From NCBI GenBank assembly GCA_009843635.1, contig VYDB01000010.1, forward strand, positions 1 to 64,000: a DNA stretch of 64,000 nt, in the 5' to 3' direction. The notes beneath the pieces were generated by a model. That model made no database searches, was not told where the DNA came from, and saw only the letters and a list, made by a program, of their open reading frames with translations. The first letter of the stretch is position 1, and each line of letters opens with the position of its first letter. The DNA comes from Gammaproteobacteria bacterium. GTDB lineage: Bacteria; Pseudomonadota; Gammaproteobacteria; Pseudomonadales; Azotimanducaceae. The position numbers were made by a program, and so were the translations under genes. This document shows, one piece after another, positions 43,949 through 54,669 of this stretch.

Positions 43949-44824
43949 GTGGCCGCAGACGAGACCCTCTACGAAGAAGCCGATGGCATCGCCATCATCG
44001 CCATCAACCGTCCGGATAAGAAGAACACGCTGACCAACAGCGTCATCCAGGGCATCGAGGACGGCATCGACCGGGCCAGCCGGGCCAAGGACGTGGCCGC
44101 CGTGGTGCTGCGCGGCATCGGCGACACGCTGACCGCGGGCTACGACCTCACCGCCAACCGCAGCGACTGGGAGACGCCCTACGGGGCGCCGGACATCGAG
44201 GCCCGGGACGGCGCTTGGGATCCGGTGCGCGACCTGCATTTCATGGGCGAGAACGTGCGCCGCTTCATGCGCATCTGGCACTGCCCGAAGCCGGTGCTGG
44301 GCGAGATCAAGGGCTGGGCCATCGGCGGGGCCACGGACCTGATCCTCTGCTGCGACCAACTCTACATGGCCAGCGACGCCCACATCGGCTATGCACCCAG
44401 CCGCATCTACGGCACCCCGACGACCATGCTCTGGGTGTACCGCCTGAAGCTGGAGCACGCCAAGCAGTTCCTGCTCACCGGACGGGCCATCGACGCCGCC
44501 ACCGCCTACCGAATCGGCTTGGTGTCGCACGTGGTCGATCCCCAAGAACTGTCGGAATTCGTGGAGTCCGAGGCGCGCCTGTATCGCAACATCCCCGCCA
44601 ATCAGCTCGCGCTCAACAAGCTGCTCATCAACCAAGCCTATGAAAACATGGGCCTGCGCACGACCCAGCTGCTCGGCACCCTGTTCGACGGCATGACGCG
44701 CCACACGGAGGAAGCCTATCGCTGGGTGGAGGACTTCGCGGACAAGGGCTTCCGGCAAACCATCCGCGACCGGGACCGCCCTTGGGAGGACTACGGAGAG
44801 AAACCAAAGCAGGATGAGGGCTGA
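43949..44824 (+). CDS. Enoyl-CoA hydratase/isomerase family protein
   Basis: A 291-residue crotonase-fold protein: IAIIAINRPDKKNTLTN at the start, the oxyanion-hole region VLRGIGDTLTAGYDL, and GWAIGGATDLILCCDQLYMA. The usual catalytic Glu positions are not plainly visible, so hydratase, isomerase or another CoA-ester activity is possible. The start is GTG with AGGAG eight bases upstream. A CoA-transferase and two MDR enzymes nearby suggest acyl-CoA metabolism. Confidence 0.85.
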   Translation: MAADETLYEEADGIAIIAINRPDKKNTLTNSVIQGIEDGIDRASRAKDVAAVVLRGIGDTLTAGYDLTANRSDWETPYGAPDIEARDGAWDPVRDLHFMGENVRRFMRIWHCPKPVLGEIKGWAIGGATDLILCCDQLYMASDAHIGYAPSRIYGTPTTMLWVYRLKLEHAKQFLLTGRAIDAATAYRIGLVSHVVDPQELSEFVESEARLYRNIPANQLALNKLLINQAYENMGLRTTQLLGTLFDGMTRHTEEAYRWVEDFADKGFRQTIRDRDRPWEDYGEKPKQDEG

Positions 44825-44867
44825 GGGTGAGGTATAGTCGCCGCCTTCGCAAAATCAGGATCACGCC

Positions 44868-45887
44868 ATGAACACCAATCGCCAGTGGATTCTCGCCAAG
44901 CGCCCCTTCGGCATGGTCGGCCCCGACAACTTCGAGTATCGGGAGACGCCGATTCCCACGCCCGGTGACGGAGAGGTGCTGGTGCGCAATCTCTACCTGT
45001 CTTTCGACCCCACCCAGCGGGGCTGGATGGAGGACCGGGAAAGCTACATGCCGCCGGTGCAGTTGGACGAGCCGATGCGGGCCGGATCGGTCGGCCAGGT
45101 GGCGGAGTCCAACCATCCCGATTTCAACACCGGGGAACTGGTGCAGACCCTGGGCAATTGGCAGGACTTCGCGGTCGTGAAGCCCGCCCAGGGGCTGCCG
45201 GGGCTCACCAAGCTGCCGCCCGGCGTCGACCCCGAGCTGATGCTCTCCGTGCTGGGCACCACGGGCCTCACGGCATATTGGGGATTGCTGGATCTCGGCA
45301 AACCCCAGAGCGGCGAAACCGTGCTGGTGTCCGGGGCCGCGGGCGCCACCGGTTCGGTGGCAGGGCAGATCGCCCGCATCAAGGGCTGCCGGGTGGTGGG
45401 CATCGCCGGCGGGCCGGACAAATGCGCTTGGCTCACCGACGAGGCCCGCTTCGACGGCGCCATCGACTACAAGAGCGAGGACGTGGACGCCCGCATCGGC
45501 GAACTCTGCCCCAATCGCGTGGACGTATTCTTCGACAACGTGGGCGGCGGCATTCTCGAAGCGGCGCTCAACCACATCAACATGCGCGCCCGAGTGGTGC
45601 TCTGCGGCGGCATTTCAAGCTACAACGCCACCGAACCCGTGCCCGGCCCCGCCAACCTGATGAACCTGGTGATCAATCGCGCCCGCATGGAGGGCTTCAT
45701 CATCATCGACTACTTCGACCGCATGGCCCAGGCGGCCAACGACCTGATGGGCTGGATTCAATCCGGTGAGTTGGTCTATCAGAACGACATCCAGGAGGGC
45801 TTCGAGAACATCCCGCAAACCCTGACTAGGCTGTTCACCGGCCAGAATCGCGGCAAGCAAATGCTGAAAATCGCCGACCCGGCCTGA
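44868..45887 (+). CDS. NADP-dependent MDR-family oxidoreductase (prostaglandin-reductase/CurA-like)
   Basis: A zinc-free medium-chain dehydrogenase/reductase of 339 residues. The early YLSFDPTQRGWMEDRESYMPPV and the nucleotide loop VLVSGAAGATGSVAGQIARIKG are characteristic of the YncB/CurA/PTGR group of alkenal/one reductases, and FDNVGGGILEAALNH supports this. It reduces double bonds of enones or enals with NADPH. It is 43 bases after the crotonase gene on the same strand and may share its transcript. Confidence 0.87.
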   Translation: MNTNRQWILAKRPFGMVGPDNFEYRETPIPTPGDGEVLVRNLYLSFDPTQRGWMEDRESYMPPVQLDEPMRAGSVGQVAESNHPDFNTGELVQTLGNWQDFAVVKPAQGLPGLTKLPPGVDPELMLSVLGTTGLTAYWGLLDLGKPQSGETVLVSGAAGATGSVAGQIARIKGCRVVGIAGGPDKCAWLTDEARFDGAIDYKSEDVDARIGELCPNRVDVFFDNVGGGILEAALNHINMRARVVLCGGISSYNATEPVPGPANLMNLVINRARMEGFIIIDYFDRMAQAANDLMGWIQSGELVYQNDIQEGFENIPQTLTRLFTGQNRGKQMLKIADPA

Positions 45888-45935
45888 GCGGGGCGGAGGT
45901 CGTTTCCTGTGCGTCAGAAGCACATGGGCTGCAAG

Positions 45936-47144
45936 CTATCCGCGGTTTCCGGTAGCTGCGGCGATTTCGTCCGGTGTCAGCCCAAGGCTGGCCAGCACCT
46001 GCTCGTTGTGCTCGCCGAGCCGCGCCGCTCTCGTGCGGACCCGTGCGGGGGTGCGGGAGAACTTTAGCGGCGGCGAGGTCAACGGAACGCTTCTGCCATC
46101 GGCGAGTTCGGTTTCGGTCAGCATTGACCGGGAGGCGACGTGCTCCTCCTTCGCCAATTCGGCGTAGGTGTTGATGCGGGTGGCGGGCAGGCCCAATTCG
46201 CCGAACTCCGCCACCACTTCCGCCGTCGTTCGCGCGGCGCAGTAATCGGCCAACAACCCGTCCACCTCATCGCGCCGTTGCAGCCGGTCCAGGGTGGTGA
46301 GCGCCGCAAGATCGGGGCGGCCGAGCCGCTCGGCCAGCCGCCGCCAATGGGAGTCGAGCAGCACACCCGCATACACGCGCCCGTCGCTGCAGGCGTAACT
46401 GTTTGACGGCGCGGCCAGATTGAACTGGTTGCCCCACCGCTCGAGGGGCACGCCAAGGGCGCCAGCGGTCGGGTTGCCATTGCTTTGGAACATCAGGCAA
46501 TCCACCAGCGCCACGTCCACATGCTGCCCTTCGCCGGTTTGGTCGCGATGGCGCAGCGCCGCCATGGCACCGAGGGCGCCGTGCAGCCCGGCCACGTCGT
46601 CGCCGAGCCAGGTGGGCGCCTTGGTCGGCTCGCCCTCCGGCTCGCCGTTCAACGATGCCCACCCGCAATAGGCTTGGGCGAGGGGGTCGTAGCCGGCCCG
46701 CGCCGACAGGGTGCCGAACTGGCCGAACCCAGAAATCGACACGTAGATGAGGTCCGCCTTGGCCTTGGTGAGGTCTTCGTAGCCGAGCCCCCAGTCCGAG
46801 AGCACGCCGGGGCGAAAGTTCTCGATGAATATGTCGGCGGTGGCGATCAGCTTGAGGAGGGCCTCCCGCCCCGCCGGTTGGCGCAGGTCCAAGGTCAGGT
46901 TGCGCTTGTTGCGGTTAACGGTCTCGTGGGCCACCGTGAGGCCGGAGCCCGGCACCAATGGCGGCATGCGCCGGGCCACCTCCCCACCGGGCAGCTCCAC
47001 CTTCACCGCGTCAGCGCCCAAGTCGGCCAGAACGCAGGCTGCCATGGGGCCGGCCCAAGTGGTGGTGGCCTCGACCACCTTGACCCCGTGCAGGGGTCCG
47101 TCGAGGTCGCTGCGGGCATTGGCAAAAAAGTCGTTGCTGTTCAT
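45936..47144 (-). CDS. CaiB/BaiF family (class III) CoA-transferase
   Basis: A 402-residue member of the class III CoA-transferase family. GVKVVEATTTWAGPMAACVLADLGADAVKVE is the diagnostic N-terminus, with the catalytic Asp expected in the YDPLAQAYCGW region, and later segments LVDCLMFQSNGNPTAGALG. These enzymes move CoA between carboxylic acids; the acceptor here is unknown. It follows the qor-like gene by 22 bases, so it may be the last gene of the trp-led transcript. Confidence 0.88.
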   Translation of the reverse strand: MNSNDFFANARSDLDGPLHGVKVVEATTTWAGPMAACVLADLGADAVKVELPGGEVARRMPPLVPGSGLTVAHETVNRNKRNLTLDLRQPAGREALLKLIATADIFIENFRPGVLSDWGLGYEDLTKAKADLIYVSISGFGQFGTLSARAGYDPLAQAYCGWASLNGEPEGEPTKAPTWLGDDVAGLHGALGAMAALRHRDQTGEGQHVDVALVDCLMFQSNGNPTAGALGVPLERWGNQFNLAAPSNSYACSDGRVYAGVLLDSHWRRLAERLGRPDLAALTTLDRLQRRDEVDGLLADYCAARTTAEVVAEFGELGLPATRINTYAELAKEEHVASRSMLTETELADGRSVPLTSPPLKFSRTPARVRTRAARLGEHNEQVLASLGLTPDEIAAATGNRG

Positions 47145-47166
47145 GCAGCCTCCGGAAAGTTCTAGT

Positions 47167-48135
47167 CTAGGGCGCGATGACGGTGGAGCCGGTGGTGGCG
47201 CGGGCTTCGAGGTTCCGATGGGCCTGCACCAAGTCCGCCAACGGATAGCGCTGGTTGATGTGAATGGCCACTGCGTCGTCCATCATCAGGCGGAACAACT
47301 GGTCGGCCATGGCTTGCTGATCCGCAGGCTTTGCCGCATAGGCCGCCAGCGAGGGTCGTGTGAAGAACAGGGAACCGCGCTGCATCAAGTCCTGTGGCTG
47401 AACCGCCGGGGCCAACCCCGACGCATTGCCGTAGTTGACGAACATCCCCAAGGGCGCCAATGAGTCGAGGCTCGCCTGGTAGGTGTCCTTGCCCACCGCG
47501 TCATAGACCACGTCGACGCCTAAGCCACCGGTGAGTTCCTTCACCCGCGCCACCACATCCTCCTCCCGATACAGGATCACATGGTCGGCGCCATTGCGCA
47601 GGGCAAGTTCCGCCTTCTCGACGCTGCCCGCGGTGCCGATGACGGTGGCACCGATGTGCCGCGCCCACTGGCTTAAGATAAGGCCCACCCCACCGGCTGC
47701 GGCATGCACCAAGGCGCTGTGTTCCGCACGCAGGGCGAAGGTTCGCGTGACCAAGTAGCAGGCGGTCAGCCCCTTGAGCAGACTGGCGGCGACCTGGTCG
47801 TCGGCCACCCCGGCGGGCAGCTTTACCAGTCGGCTGGCCGGCACTAGGCTCGCTTCGGCGTAGGCACCTAGGTTGCCGGCATAGGCCACCCGCTCGCCTG
47901 CGCTTAAGTCCGCATCCGCGCCGACGGCCTCCACCACGCCGGTGGCCTCGACGCCCAATCGGGTCGGCAGCGGCAGCGGATACAGGCCGCTGCGGTGATA
48001 GGTGTCGATGAAGTTCAGCCCGATGGCGGTGTGGCGAACGCGAACCTGACCGGGGGCGGGGTCGCCCAAGTCGTCCTGTTCCCACTGCATCACCTCCGGG
48101 CCGCCGGTTTGGTGCATTCGGTAAACGCCGGTCAT
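47167..48135 (-). CDS. NADPH:quinone reductase-like MDR protein
   Basis: A 322-residue zinc-free MDR enzyme: [34 protein letters not shown] and the coenzyme loop [29 protein letters not shown] match Qor-type quinone reductases. It starts inside the trpC stop codon (4-base overlap), so it appears translationally coupled to tryptophan genes despite no known role in that pathway. A polyaromatic or enone substrate is possible. Confidence 0.9.
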   Translation of the reverse strand: MTGVYRMHQTGGPEVMQWEQDDLGDPAPGQVRVRHTAIGLNFIDTYHRSGLYPLPLPTRLGVEATGVVEAVGADADLSAGERVAYAGNLGAYAEASLVPASRLVKLPAGVADDQVAASLLKGLTACYLVTRTFALRAEHSALVHAAAGGVGLILSQWARHIGATVIGTAGSVEKAELALRNGADHVILYREEDVVARVKELTGGLGVDVVYDAVGKDTYQASLDSLAPLGMFVNYGNASGLAPAVQPQDLMQRGSLFFTRPSLAAYAAKPADQQAMADQLFRLMMDDAVAIHINQRYPLADLVQAHRNLEARATTGSTVIAP

Positions 48136-48944
48136 CTGTTGCTCCCTTGAACGCTCGAAAGGTCAAACAATACGCCAAGTGCGGCGCCGGGATCATCGGC
48201 CCGCATGAACGCCTCGCCAACCAGAAAGGCGTCCACCCCCCGTCGCCGCATCAGCCGCACTTGGCCGGGCTCATGGAAGCCGCTTTCGGTCACCACCCGG
48301 ACGCCATCCGGAATCTGCCCCAGCAGGTCCAAGGTGGTCTCCAAGCGCGTCTCGAAGGTCTTGAGGTTGCGGTTGTTGACGCCCACGAGCCGTGGATTCA
48401 GCTTGAGCGCCGTTTCGAGCTCTCCGGCGTCATGCACTTCGATCAAAGCATCGAGGCCCAAGGCCATGGCCTGTTCGTGAAGCGCCTCGAGTTGCCCGGC
48501 ATCGAGCGCGCTGACGATCAGCAGCACGCAGTCCGCGCCGAGCGCCCTGGACTCCAGGATTTGATAATCATCGATCATGAAGTCCTTGCGCAGCACGGGG
48601 AGGGCGGTGGCTTGGCGGGCGGTTTGCAAGTGCTGGTCCGTGCCTTGGAAGAAGGCCTCGTCGGTCAGCACCGACAGGCAGGCAGCGCCCGCCGCCTCGT
48701 ATTGCGGCGCGATGGCGGCCGGGTCGTAGCCAGCCCGGATCAGGCCCTTGCTTGGCGACGCCTTCTTGAGCTCCGCGATCACCGCCGGCTGGCCGGCAGC
48801 GATCTTGCGGTCGAGGGCCTCGGCGAAGCCTCGCGGCGCGGATTGCCGATCGGCCTCGGCCTGAAGTTCCGCAACGCCCCGCTGCCGCCGGCGTTCGGCA
48901 ACCTCATCGCGCTTATGGGCGATGATTCGGTCGAGAATGGTCAT
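48132..48944 (-). CDS. trpC: Indole-3-glycerol phosphate synthase
   Basis: A 270-residue (beta/alpha)8 barrel of tryptophan synthesis. Key segments are [18 protein letters not shown] with a catalytic Lys, [27 protein letters not shown], the catalytic Glu and Asn in [13 protein letters not shown], and [13 protein letters not shown]. It closes the indole ring from carboxyphenylamino-deoxyribulose phosphate. Start and stop each overlap neighbours by four bases. No trpF is fused, unlike E. coli. Confidence 0.96.
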   Translation of the reverse strand: MTILDRIIAHKRDEVAERRRQRGVAELQAEADRQSAPRGFAEALDRKIAAGQPAVIAELKKASPSKGLIRAGYDPAAIAPQYEAAGAACLSVLTDEAFFQGTDQHLQTARQATALPVLRKDFMIDDYQILESRALGADCVLLIVSALDAGQLEALHEQAMALGLDALIEVHDAGELETALKLNPRLVGVNNRNLKTFETRLETTLDLLGQIPDGVRVVTESGFHEPGQVRLMRRRGVDAFLVGEAFMRADDPGAALGVLFDLSSVQGSNR

Positions 48945-49981
48945 GAAGAGGGCTCATCGCCAGCCCGGCCCATCATGCGGCTGACCCGTGCCAACTCGTC
49001 GAGCCGCTCCTTGGCGAGCCCGGCGGCAATGGCATCCTGGGCCATCTCGACGCCGGCGGCGTGGTCGAGGGCGACCCCGGCAGCGTAGATGGCGGCGCCG
49101 GCGTTCAAGGCGACGATGTCCGCCGCCGCCGAATCCGGCCGGGTCAGGGATTCACGGACCAGCGACAGGCTGGACTCGGTGGAGTCCGCACGCAGCCCGG
49201 CGGCGTCGCGGCGGGTTAGCCCGAAGTCCTCAGGGACCACTTCGTATTGCTCAATGCGCCCACCCTTTAGTTCGCAAACCTGGCTCGGGCCATCTATGGC
49301 CAATTCATCTAGCCCCTCGGCATGGACGATGAGCACCTGCTCACCGCCGAGGCGCTTGGCCACCTCCGCCAGCGGGCGCAGCCAATCGGGGCTGAACACG
49401 CCGATCACCTGGCGGCGGGCGCCCGCCGGATTGGTGAGCGGTCCGAGCACGTTCATCAAGGTGCGAAAGCCGAGCGCCTGGCGCACCGGTGCCGCGTGGC
49501 GCATGGCGCCGTGGTGGCGCTGGGCGAATAGAAAGCCGATGCCGATCTCGCGAATGCAGTGGGCGATCTGCGCCGGGGTCAACTCCAAGTTCACGCCTGC
49601 GGCTTCGAGCACGTCGGCGCTGCCGCTGAACCCGGTCATCTTGCGGTTGCCGTGCTTGGCGACCCGCGCCCCGGCGGCAGCGGCCACGAAGCCCGCAGCA
49701 GTGGAAATGTTGAAGAGCTTGGCGCCGCTGCCGCCAGTGCCGCAAGTATCGACCAGATGCTCGGCCTCCACCTCCACCCGCAGCGAAAGCGCCCGCATGG
49801 CCTCGGCGGCGCCCGCGACCTCGGCGGGAGTCTCGCCCTTCATGCGCAATGCCGTCAGCAGGGCGCCGGTTTGCGCTGGAGCGGCGTCACCCGACATCAC
49901 TTGCCGAAACACGGCATTGGCGTCCTCTTGGCTGAGCGAGCGCCCCGCCACCAGTGCCGCCAAGGCGGTTTGAATGTCCAT
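48941..49981 (-). CDS. trpD: Anthranilate phosphoribosyltransferase
   Basis: A 346-residue transferase joining anthranilate to PRPP. The PRPP-binding motif [48 protein letters not shown], and [15 protein letters not shown] are diagnostic. It stands separate from TrpG, starts four bases after the trpG stop, and overlaps trpC as ATGA, so G, D and C are one coupled unit. Confidence 0.97.
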   Translation of the reverse strand: MDIQTALAALVAGRSLSQEDANAVFRQVMSGDAAPAQTGALLTALRMKGETPAEVAGAAEAMRALSLRVEVEAEHLVDTCGTGGSGAKLFNISTAAGFVAAAAGARVAKHGNRKMTGFSGSADVLEAAGVNLELTPAQIAHCIREIGIGFLFAQRHHGAMRHAAPVRQALGFRTLMNVLGPLTNPAGARRQVIGVFSPDWLRPLAEVAKRLGGEQVLIVHAEGLDELAIDGPSQVCELKGGRIEQYEVVPEDFGLTRRDAAGLRADSTESSLSLVRESLTRPDSAAADIVALNAGAAIYAAGVALDHAAGVEMAQDAIAAGLAKERLDELARVSRMMGRAGDEPSS

Positions 49982-49985
49982 GCCT

Positions 49986-50576
<591 letters not shown>

Positions 50577-50600
50577 GGGACAACTAAATCTCCAACATTT

Positions 50601-50658
50601 CGAGGGCAAGATGCCCTCGCTCCGGGGGCTCCACTGGAGCGAGGGCATCTTGCCCTCG
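50601..50658. repeat. Perfect 23-base inverted repeat between the sodium channel and trpG genes
   Basis: The arms at 50601-50623 and 50636-50658 are exact reverse complements, with a 12-base loop. Each arm also contains its own nested stem GAGGGCA-AGA-TGCCCTC. The RNA would form a very stable hairpin. It could be a REP-like dispersed element or a transcript-processing site; it lacks a T-run on either side, so simple termination is unlikely. Confidence 0.85.
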
Positions 50659-50694
50659 ATAGGGAACGACGGATGCCGGTTGCGTCGGGCTGGA

Positions 50695-51486
50695 TCATTG
50701 CAGTCGGCGCTCCAGGCGCGCGAGCATCTCCTGGGTGGTCTTCAGCTCGCGCAGGATCTCCTCCCGACCGGGCGTCGTCTCCAGCTCGCGCAGGCGCTCC
50801 TGCTTGGCTTCGTCCAAGTTGTTCAACACCACGGCGATGAACAGGTTGATCACCACGAAGGTGCCCAACACAACGAAGCTCACGAAGTAAGCCCAAGCCC
50901 AGCCATGGGTGGCCATGGCGGCGTACATGATGTCGGTCCAGTCCTCCAGCGTGACGATGCGGAACAGGGACAGCAGCGAGATGCCGAGATTGCGCCAATG
51001 GGTGGGGTCCGCCTCGTGGAACAGGTGGTAGCCCGCCACGCCGTACACGTAGAAGATGATCGACATCAGGATGATCACATGGCCCATGCTGGGTATCGAG
51101 CGGACCAACGTGGCCACGATCAGGCGCAGCTCCGGCAAGGCGGACACCAGCCGCAGCACCCGCATCAATCGGGCAAGCCGGGCCAGGGTGGCCAACTGGC
51201 CGGTCGCCGGCAGCAAGCTGATGACGACGATGGTGAAGTCGAAGAGGTTCCAGCCATCCTTGAAGTAGCGGCTCGGATGCGGATGCTCGGCGGCGATCTT
51301 GATGATGGCTTCGACGACAAAGATCGCCAGGAAGAGTTGGTTCAAGGCGGCGAACAGCCCGGCATAGGTTTCGCGCAGCGCCGCCGAGGTATCCAAGCCG
51401 ATGACGACGCCGTTGGCGATGATCACCGCCGTGATGCCGTGCTGGAACCAGCCGCTGCCGGTGATGCGGCGCAGAAAATCGGTCAT
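50695..51486 (-). CDS. Voltage-gated ion channel, bacterial sodium channel (NavBac) type
   Basis: A 263-residue six-helix channel subunit. S4 carries regularly spaced arginines ([14 protein letters not shown], Arg103, 106, 109, 112). The pore filter is TLEDW (179-183), close to the TLESW of bacterial sodium channels. A charged, heptad-like C-terminal tail ([24 protein letters not shown]) should drive tetramerisation. It begins inside the trpE stop (ATGA). Selectivity for sodium is predicted from the filter; calcium is possible because of the extra Asp. Confidence 0.9.
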   Translation of the reverse strand: MTDFLRRITGSGWFQHGITAVIIANGVVIGLDTSAALRETYAGLFAALNQLFLAIFVVEAIIKIAAEHPHPSRYFKDGWNLFDFTIVVISLLPATGQLATLARLARLMRVLRLVSALPELRLIVATLVRSIPSMGHVIILMSIIFYVYGVAGYHLFHEADPTHWRNLGISLLSLFRIVTLEDWTDIMYAAMATHGWAWAYFVSFVVLGTFVVINLFIAVVLNNLDEAKQERLRELETTPGREEILRELKTTQEMLARLERRLQ

Positions 51487-52979
51487 GGCGCGACCTCCTC
51501 CAAGCCCTTCAGCCCCGCCTCCGCCAACGCGGCGGCGCGGAAGATGGCCCGGCCCTTGTTCATGCTTTCCTTCCACTCCAGGCGTGGGCTGGAATCGGCG
51601 ACGATGCCGCCGCCGGCCTCTATGTATAGGGTGCCGTCCTTCACCACGGCCGTGCGGATGGCGATGGCCGTGTCCATGTTGCCGTTCCAGCCGAGATAGC
51701 CCACCGCCCCGCCGTAGATGCCCCGCTTGACGGGCTCGAGTTCATCGATGATCTCCATGGCGCGGATTTTCGGCGCGCCGGACAGGGTGCCCACCGGCAG
51801 CGTCGCCCGCAGCACGTCCATGGCCGTCTTGCCGGGCCGAAGCCTTCCGGTGACGTTGCTGGAGATGTGCATGACGTGGGAGTAGCGCTCGATGGCGAAC
51901 TTCTCGGTCACCTCAACCGAGCCGATCTCCGCCACCCGACCCACGTCGTTGCGGCCGAGGTCGATCAGCATCAAGTGCTCCGCGATCTCCTTGGGATCAT
52001 TGGCCAGCTCCTCCTCCATAGCCTGATCCTCCTCCGGTGTGCGGCCCCGCCGCCGGGTGCCGGCCAAGGGCCGGTTGATGACGGTGCCGTCCTCCAGGCG
52101 AGCCAGGATCTCCGGCGAGGAGCTGACGATCTGAAAGTCCTCGAGGTCCATGAAGTACATGTAGGGCGAGGGGTTGAGGTGGCGCAGCGCCCGGTACAGG
52201 TTGATCGAGTCCGCGCCAAAGGGAATGGACATGCGTTGCGCGAGCACCACCTGCATCACGTCGCCGGCCTGGGTGTAGTCGCGGATCTTCTCCACCGCCG
52301 CCTTGAACGGCGCCTCGCCGAACTCGGAGACGAAGTCGCTTTCCAGCACTTCGGCGTTGGCCCCGCTCTCGGCGATGGGCGGCACCGCGGCCGCAAGCTT
52401 GCGGGCCAAGGCGTTCAAACGCTCCAAGGTGCGCTCACGGATGCCCGGTTCGCCCGGATCCACGAGGCGGATCAACTGCATGCTCGCCTTCAGGTTGTCG
52501 AAGATGAGCAGTTCCTCGGAAACCATCAGCACGATGTCCGGGGTGCCCACGGGATCCGGGGGCGCGCTGTCGGCGAGCCGCTTTTCGATGTAACGAACGC
52601 AATCGTAGCCAAAGTAGCCCACCAAGCCCCCGTGAAACCTCGGCAGGCCCGGCACCGGCGCGACCCGGTACCGGGCCTGGAAGGCTTCGACGAAGGCCAG
52701 CGGGTCCTCGACTTCCGCCTGCTCCACGCATTCGCCGTCGGTGTGGATCTCGACCCGGTGGCCAAACACCTTGAGCACGGTGCGCGCCGGCAGGCCGATG
52801 ATGGAGTACCGCCCCCAAGTCTCCCCGCCGTGGGCGGACTCCAGCAGATAGGACCAGGGCCCCCGGGCGATCTTCAAGTAGGCGGACAGCGGCGTGTCGA
52901 GGTCGGCCAGTATCTCCAGCGCCAGCGGCACCCGGTTGTATCCTTGGGCGGCCAGATCGGCCAAGTCATCAGCGTTCAT
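51483..52979 (-). CDS. trpE: Anthranilate synthase component I
   Basis: A chorismate-utilising enzyme of 498 residues. The C-terminal catalytic half includes [30 protein letters not shown]-like [37 protein letters not shown] and [11 protein letters not shown]. It makes anthranilate from chorismate and ammonia. The ATG before NADDLADL is used, not the earlier in-frame codon. No leader peptide or attenuator is seen in the 258 bases between gph and trpE. It is coupled to the channel gene by ATGA. Confidence 0.96.
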   Translation of the reverse strand: MNADDLADLAAQGYNRVPLALEILADLDTPLSAYLKIARGPWSYLLESAHGGETWGRYSIIGLPARTVLKVFGHRVEIHTDGECVEQAEVEDPLAFVEAFQARYRVAPVPGLPRFHGGLVGYFGYDCVRYIEKRLADSAPPDPVGTPDIVLMVSEELLIFDNLKASMQLIRLVDPGEPGIRERTLERLNALARKLAAAVPPIAESGANAEVLESDFVSEFGEAPFKAAVEKIRDYTQAGDVMQVVLAQRMSIPFGADSINLYRALRHLNPSPYMYFMDLEDFQIVSSSPEILARLEDGTVINRPLAGTRRRGRTPEEDQAMEEELANDPKEIAEHLMLIDLGRNDVGRVAEIGSVEVTEKFAIERYSHVMHISSNVTGRLRPGKTAMDVLRATLPVGTLSGAPKIRAMEIIDELEPVKRGIYGGAVGYLGWNGNMDTAIAIRTAVVKDGTLYIEAGGGIVADSSPRLEWKESMNKGRAIFRAAALAEAGLKGLEEVAP

Positions 52980-53237
52980 GGGTAGGTCTCTTGAGTGGTT
53001 GGGTTCGCCGCCCAGATTCAAAGCGGGCGGCAGGGCGGTTCGGGCGTTTAAATTCGCCAACGAAACCCAGCGAGACCGGCCAGCTGAGGAGACCGTCCAC
53101 GGGCAAGCGCCCGGTGCCGCTGTCCATTCGCACTGCGCACCAAATCACCCGTTCTGCATCGAGTCTTCATTGCAGGAAACCACTCTTCCGTCTTGGCTGC
53201 GGTGCGCAGAGGGCGCACCGCGCTGCCGGGCCGCAGG

Positions 53238-53891
53238 TTAAAGCAGGTCCCGGAAGGTTTCAATAACCGCATCGGCCCCCAAGTCCGCCGCCGCCACGCC
53301 CTGGCGGTAGCCGTAGGCGACGCAGACCACGGCGCAGCCGGCCGCCCGGGCGCAGCCCACGTCCGCTAGGGAGTCGCCCACGAACAGCACTTCGTCCACC
53401 CCGAGGCCGAGCGCCTCGCAAGCGGCCAGTGCCGGGTCCGGGGCTGGCTTCGACCGGGCGGTGGTGTCGCCCGCCACGACTGCGTCGAAGTGGCCGGCGA
53501 AGCCAATCTCGGCCAGCAGCTTGTTGGTCAGTTCGCCGCGCTTGTTGGTCACCACGGCCAGCTTGGCGCCCCGTCCGGCGAGGACGGCGAGGGTTTCCTC
53601 AACGTCGGCGAAAGGCGCGCTCTCGACCGCGATGCGGCCGCGGTAGCATTCGAGGAAACTCGCCAGCATGGCGTCCACCGCATCGGCCGGGGCATCACGG
53701 TGCGCCACCGCCCGTTCCAAGGCGCTGCGGGCGCCCTGTCCCACCCAGTTGCGCGCCACTGCCACATCCACGCCATTGAGGCCGAATTCGGCCAGCGCGT
53801 GGTTCAGGGCGAAGGTCAAATCCGGGGCAGTGTCGATGAGGGTGCCGTCGAGGTCGAAGAGATAGCCCGCATATCTGGAGAGTTTGCCCAT
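53238..53891 (-). CDS. gph: Phosphoglycolate phosphatase (HAD superfamily)
   Basis: A 217-residue HAD phosphatase. Nucleophile motif GYLFDLDGTLIDTAPDL, motif II in AVVTNKRGELT, the Lys of TARSKPAPDP, and VLFVGDSLADVGCARAAG are all in order. It removes phosphoglycolate, made during DNA repair or by oxygenase chemistry. Location between rpe and trpE is the common gammaproteobacterial order, which supports gph over other HAD functions. Confidence 0.9.
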   Translation of the reverse strand: MGKLSRYAGYLFDLDGTLIDTAPDLTFALNHALAEFGLNGVDVAVARNWVGQGARSALERAVAHRDAPADAVDAMLASFLECYRGRIAVESAPFADVEETLAVLAGRGAKLAVVTNKRGELTNKLLAEIGFAGHFDAVVAGDTTARSKPAPDPALAACEALGLGVDEVLFVGDSLADVGCARAAGCAVVCVAYGYRQGVAAADLGADAVIETFRDLL

Positions 53892-53963
53892 GAAGCTTGT
53901 GACTAAGCGCCGTTCGCGCGTCAGTTCTTTCTTTGCACTTGGGAACCGCGCCGAAGGCCGAAG

Positions 53964-53986
53964 GAGTTGGGCGGTAAGCCCAACTC
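53964..53986 (-). terminator. Hairpin overlapping the rpe stop
   Basis: GAGTTGGGC and GCCCAACTC form a perfect 9-base stem around GGTAA and include the last bases of the rpe stop codon. No T-run follows on the minus strand, so it may be a processing or pause hairpin rather than an intrinsic terminator. Confidence 0.4.
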
Positions 53987-54665
53987 AAACGGACCGAAGG
54001 TCCGCAAGCTCCTCCCGCATGGCGGTGATGGTGGCGGCATAGTCCTCGGCGCCGAAGATGGCGCTGCCCGCCACGAACGTGTCGGCCCCGGCCGCCGCCG
54101 CTTGGGCGATGTTGGCCACCTTGATGCCGCCATCGATCTCCAGGCGAACCCGCCGACCGGAGGCGTCGATGCGCCGCCGCGCTTCGGCCAGCTTGCCGAG
54201 GCTCGACTCGATGAAGGCTTGGCCGCCGAAGCCCGGGTTGACGGACATGACAAGCGCCAAGTCAATGAGCTCGAGCGCCTCGTCGAGCGCCTGCAGGGGG
54301 GTCGCTGGATTGAACACCAGCCCGGCCTGGGCGCCGCCGTCCCGGATGAGGCTCAAGGTGCGGTGCAGATGCTCGGTACTCTCCGGGTGGACGCTGATCA
54401 GGTTGGCCCCGGCGTCCAGGAAGTCGCCGATCAGCCGGTCCACGGGCTTGACCATCAGATGGACGTCAAAGAAGCAGTCGAAGCCGGCCCGGCGCAACGA
54501 CTCGAGCACCAGCGGGCCGATGGTCAGATTGGGCACGTAGTGATTGTCCATGACGTCGAAGTGAATGACGTCCGCACCCGCTTCCAGCACGGCCTCGATC
54601 TCCGCGCCGAGCCGGGAGAAGTCCGCAGAGAGAATGGACGGCGCAATCCAGTGGTCCACAGGCAT
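53985..54665 (-). CDS. rpe: Ribulose-phosphate 3-epimerase
   Basis: A 226-residue (beta/alpha)8 barrel interconverting ribulose and xylulose 5-phosphates. [46 protein letters not shown] with its metal His/Asp residues, [13 protein letters not shown] and [11 protein letters not shown] are typical. The ATG four bases after the murU stop is chosen because it starts right before the conserved barrel strand. Confidence 0.96.
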   Translation of the reverse strand: MPVDHWIAPSILSADFSRLGAEIEAVLEAGADVIHFDVMDNHYVPNLTIGPLVLESLRRAGFDCFFDVHLMVKPVDRLIGDFLDAGANLISVHPESTEHLHRTLSLIRDGGAQAGLVFNPATPLQALDEALELIDLALVMSVNPGFGGQAFIESSLGKLAEARRRIDASGRRVRLEIDGGIKVANIAQAAAAGADTFVAGSAIFGAEDYAATITAMREELADLRSV

Positions 54666-54669
54666 GCCC

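Noticed and set aside
50601..50658. trp attenuator
   Set aside because: There is no short Trp-rich leader frame before it, no competing stem and no T-run, and it lies within the operon rather than before trpE.
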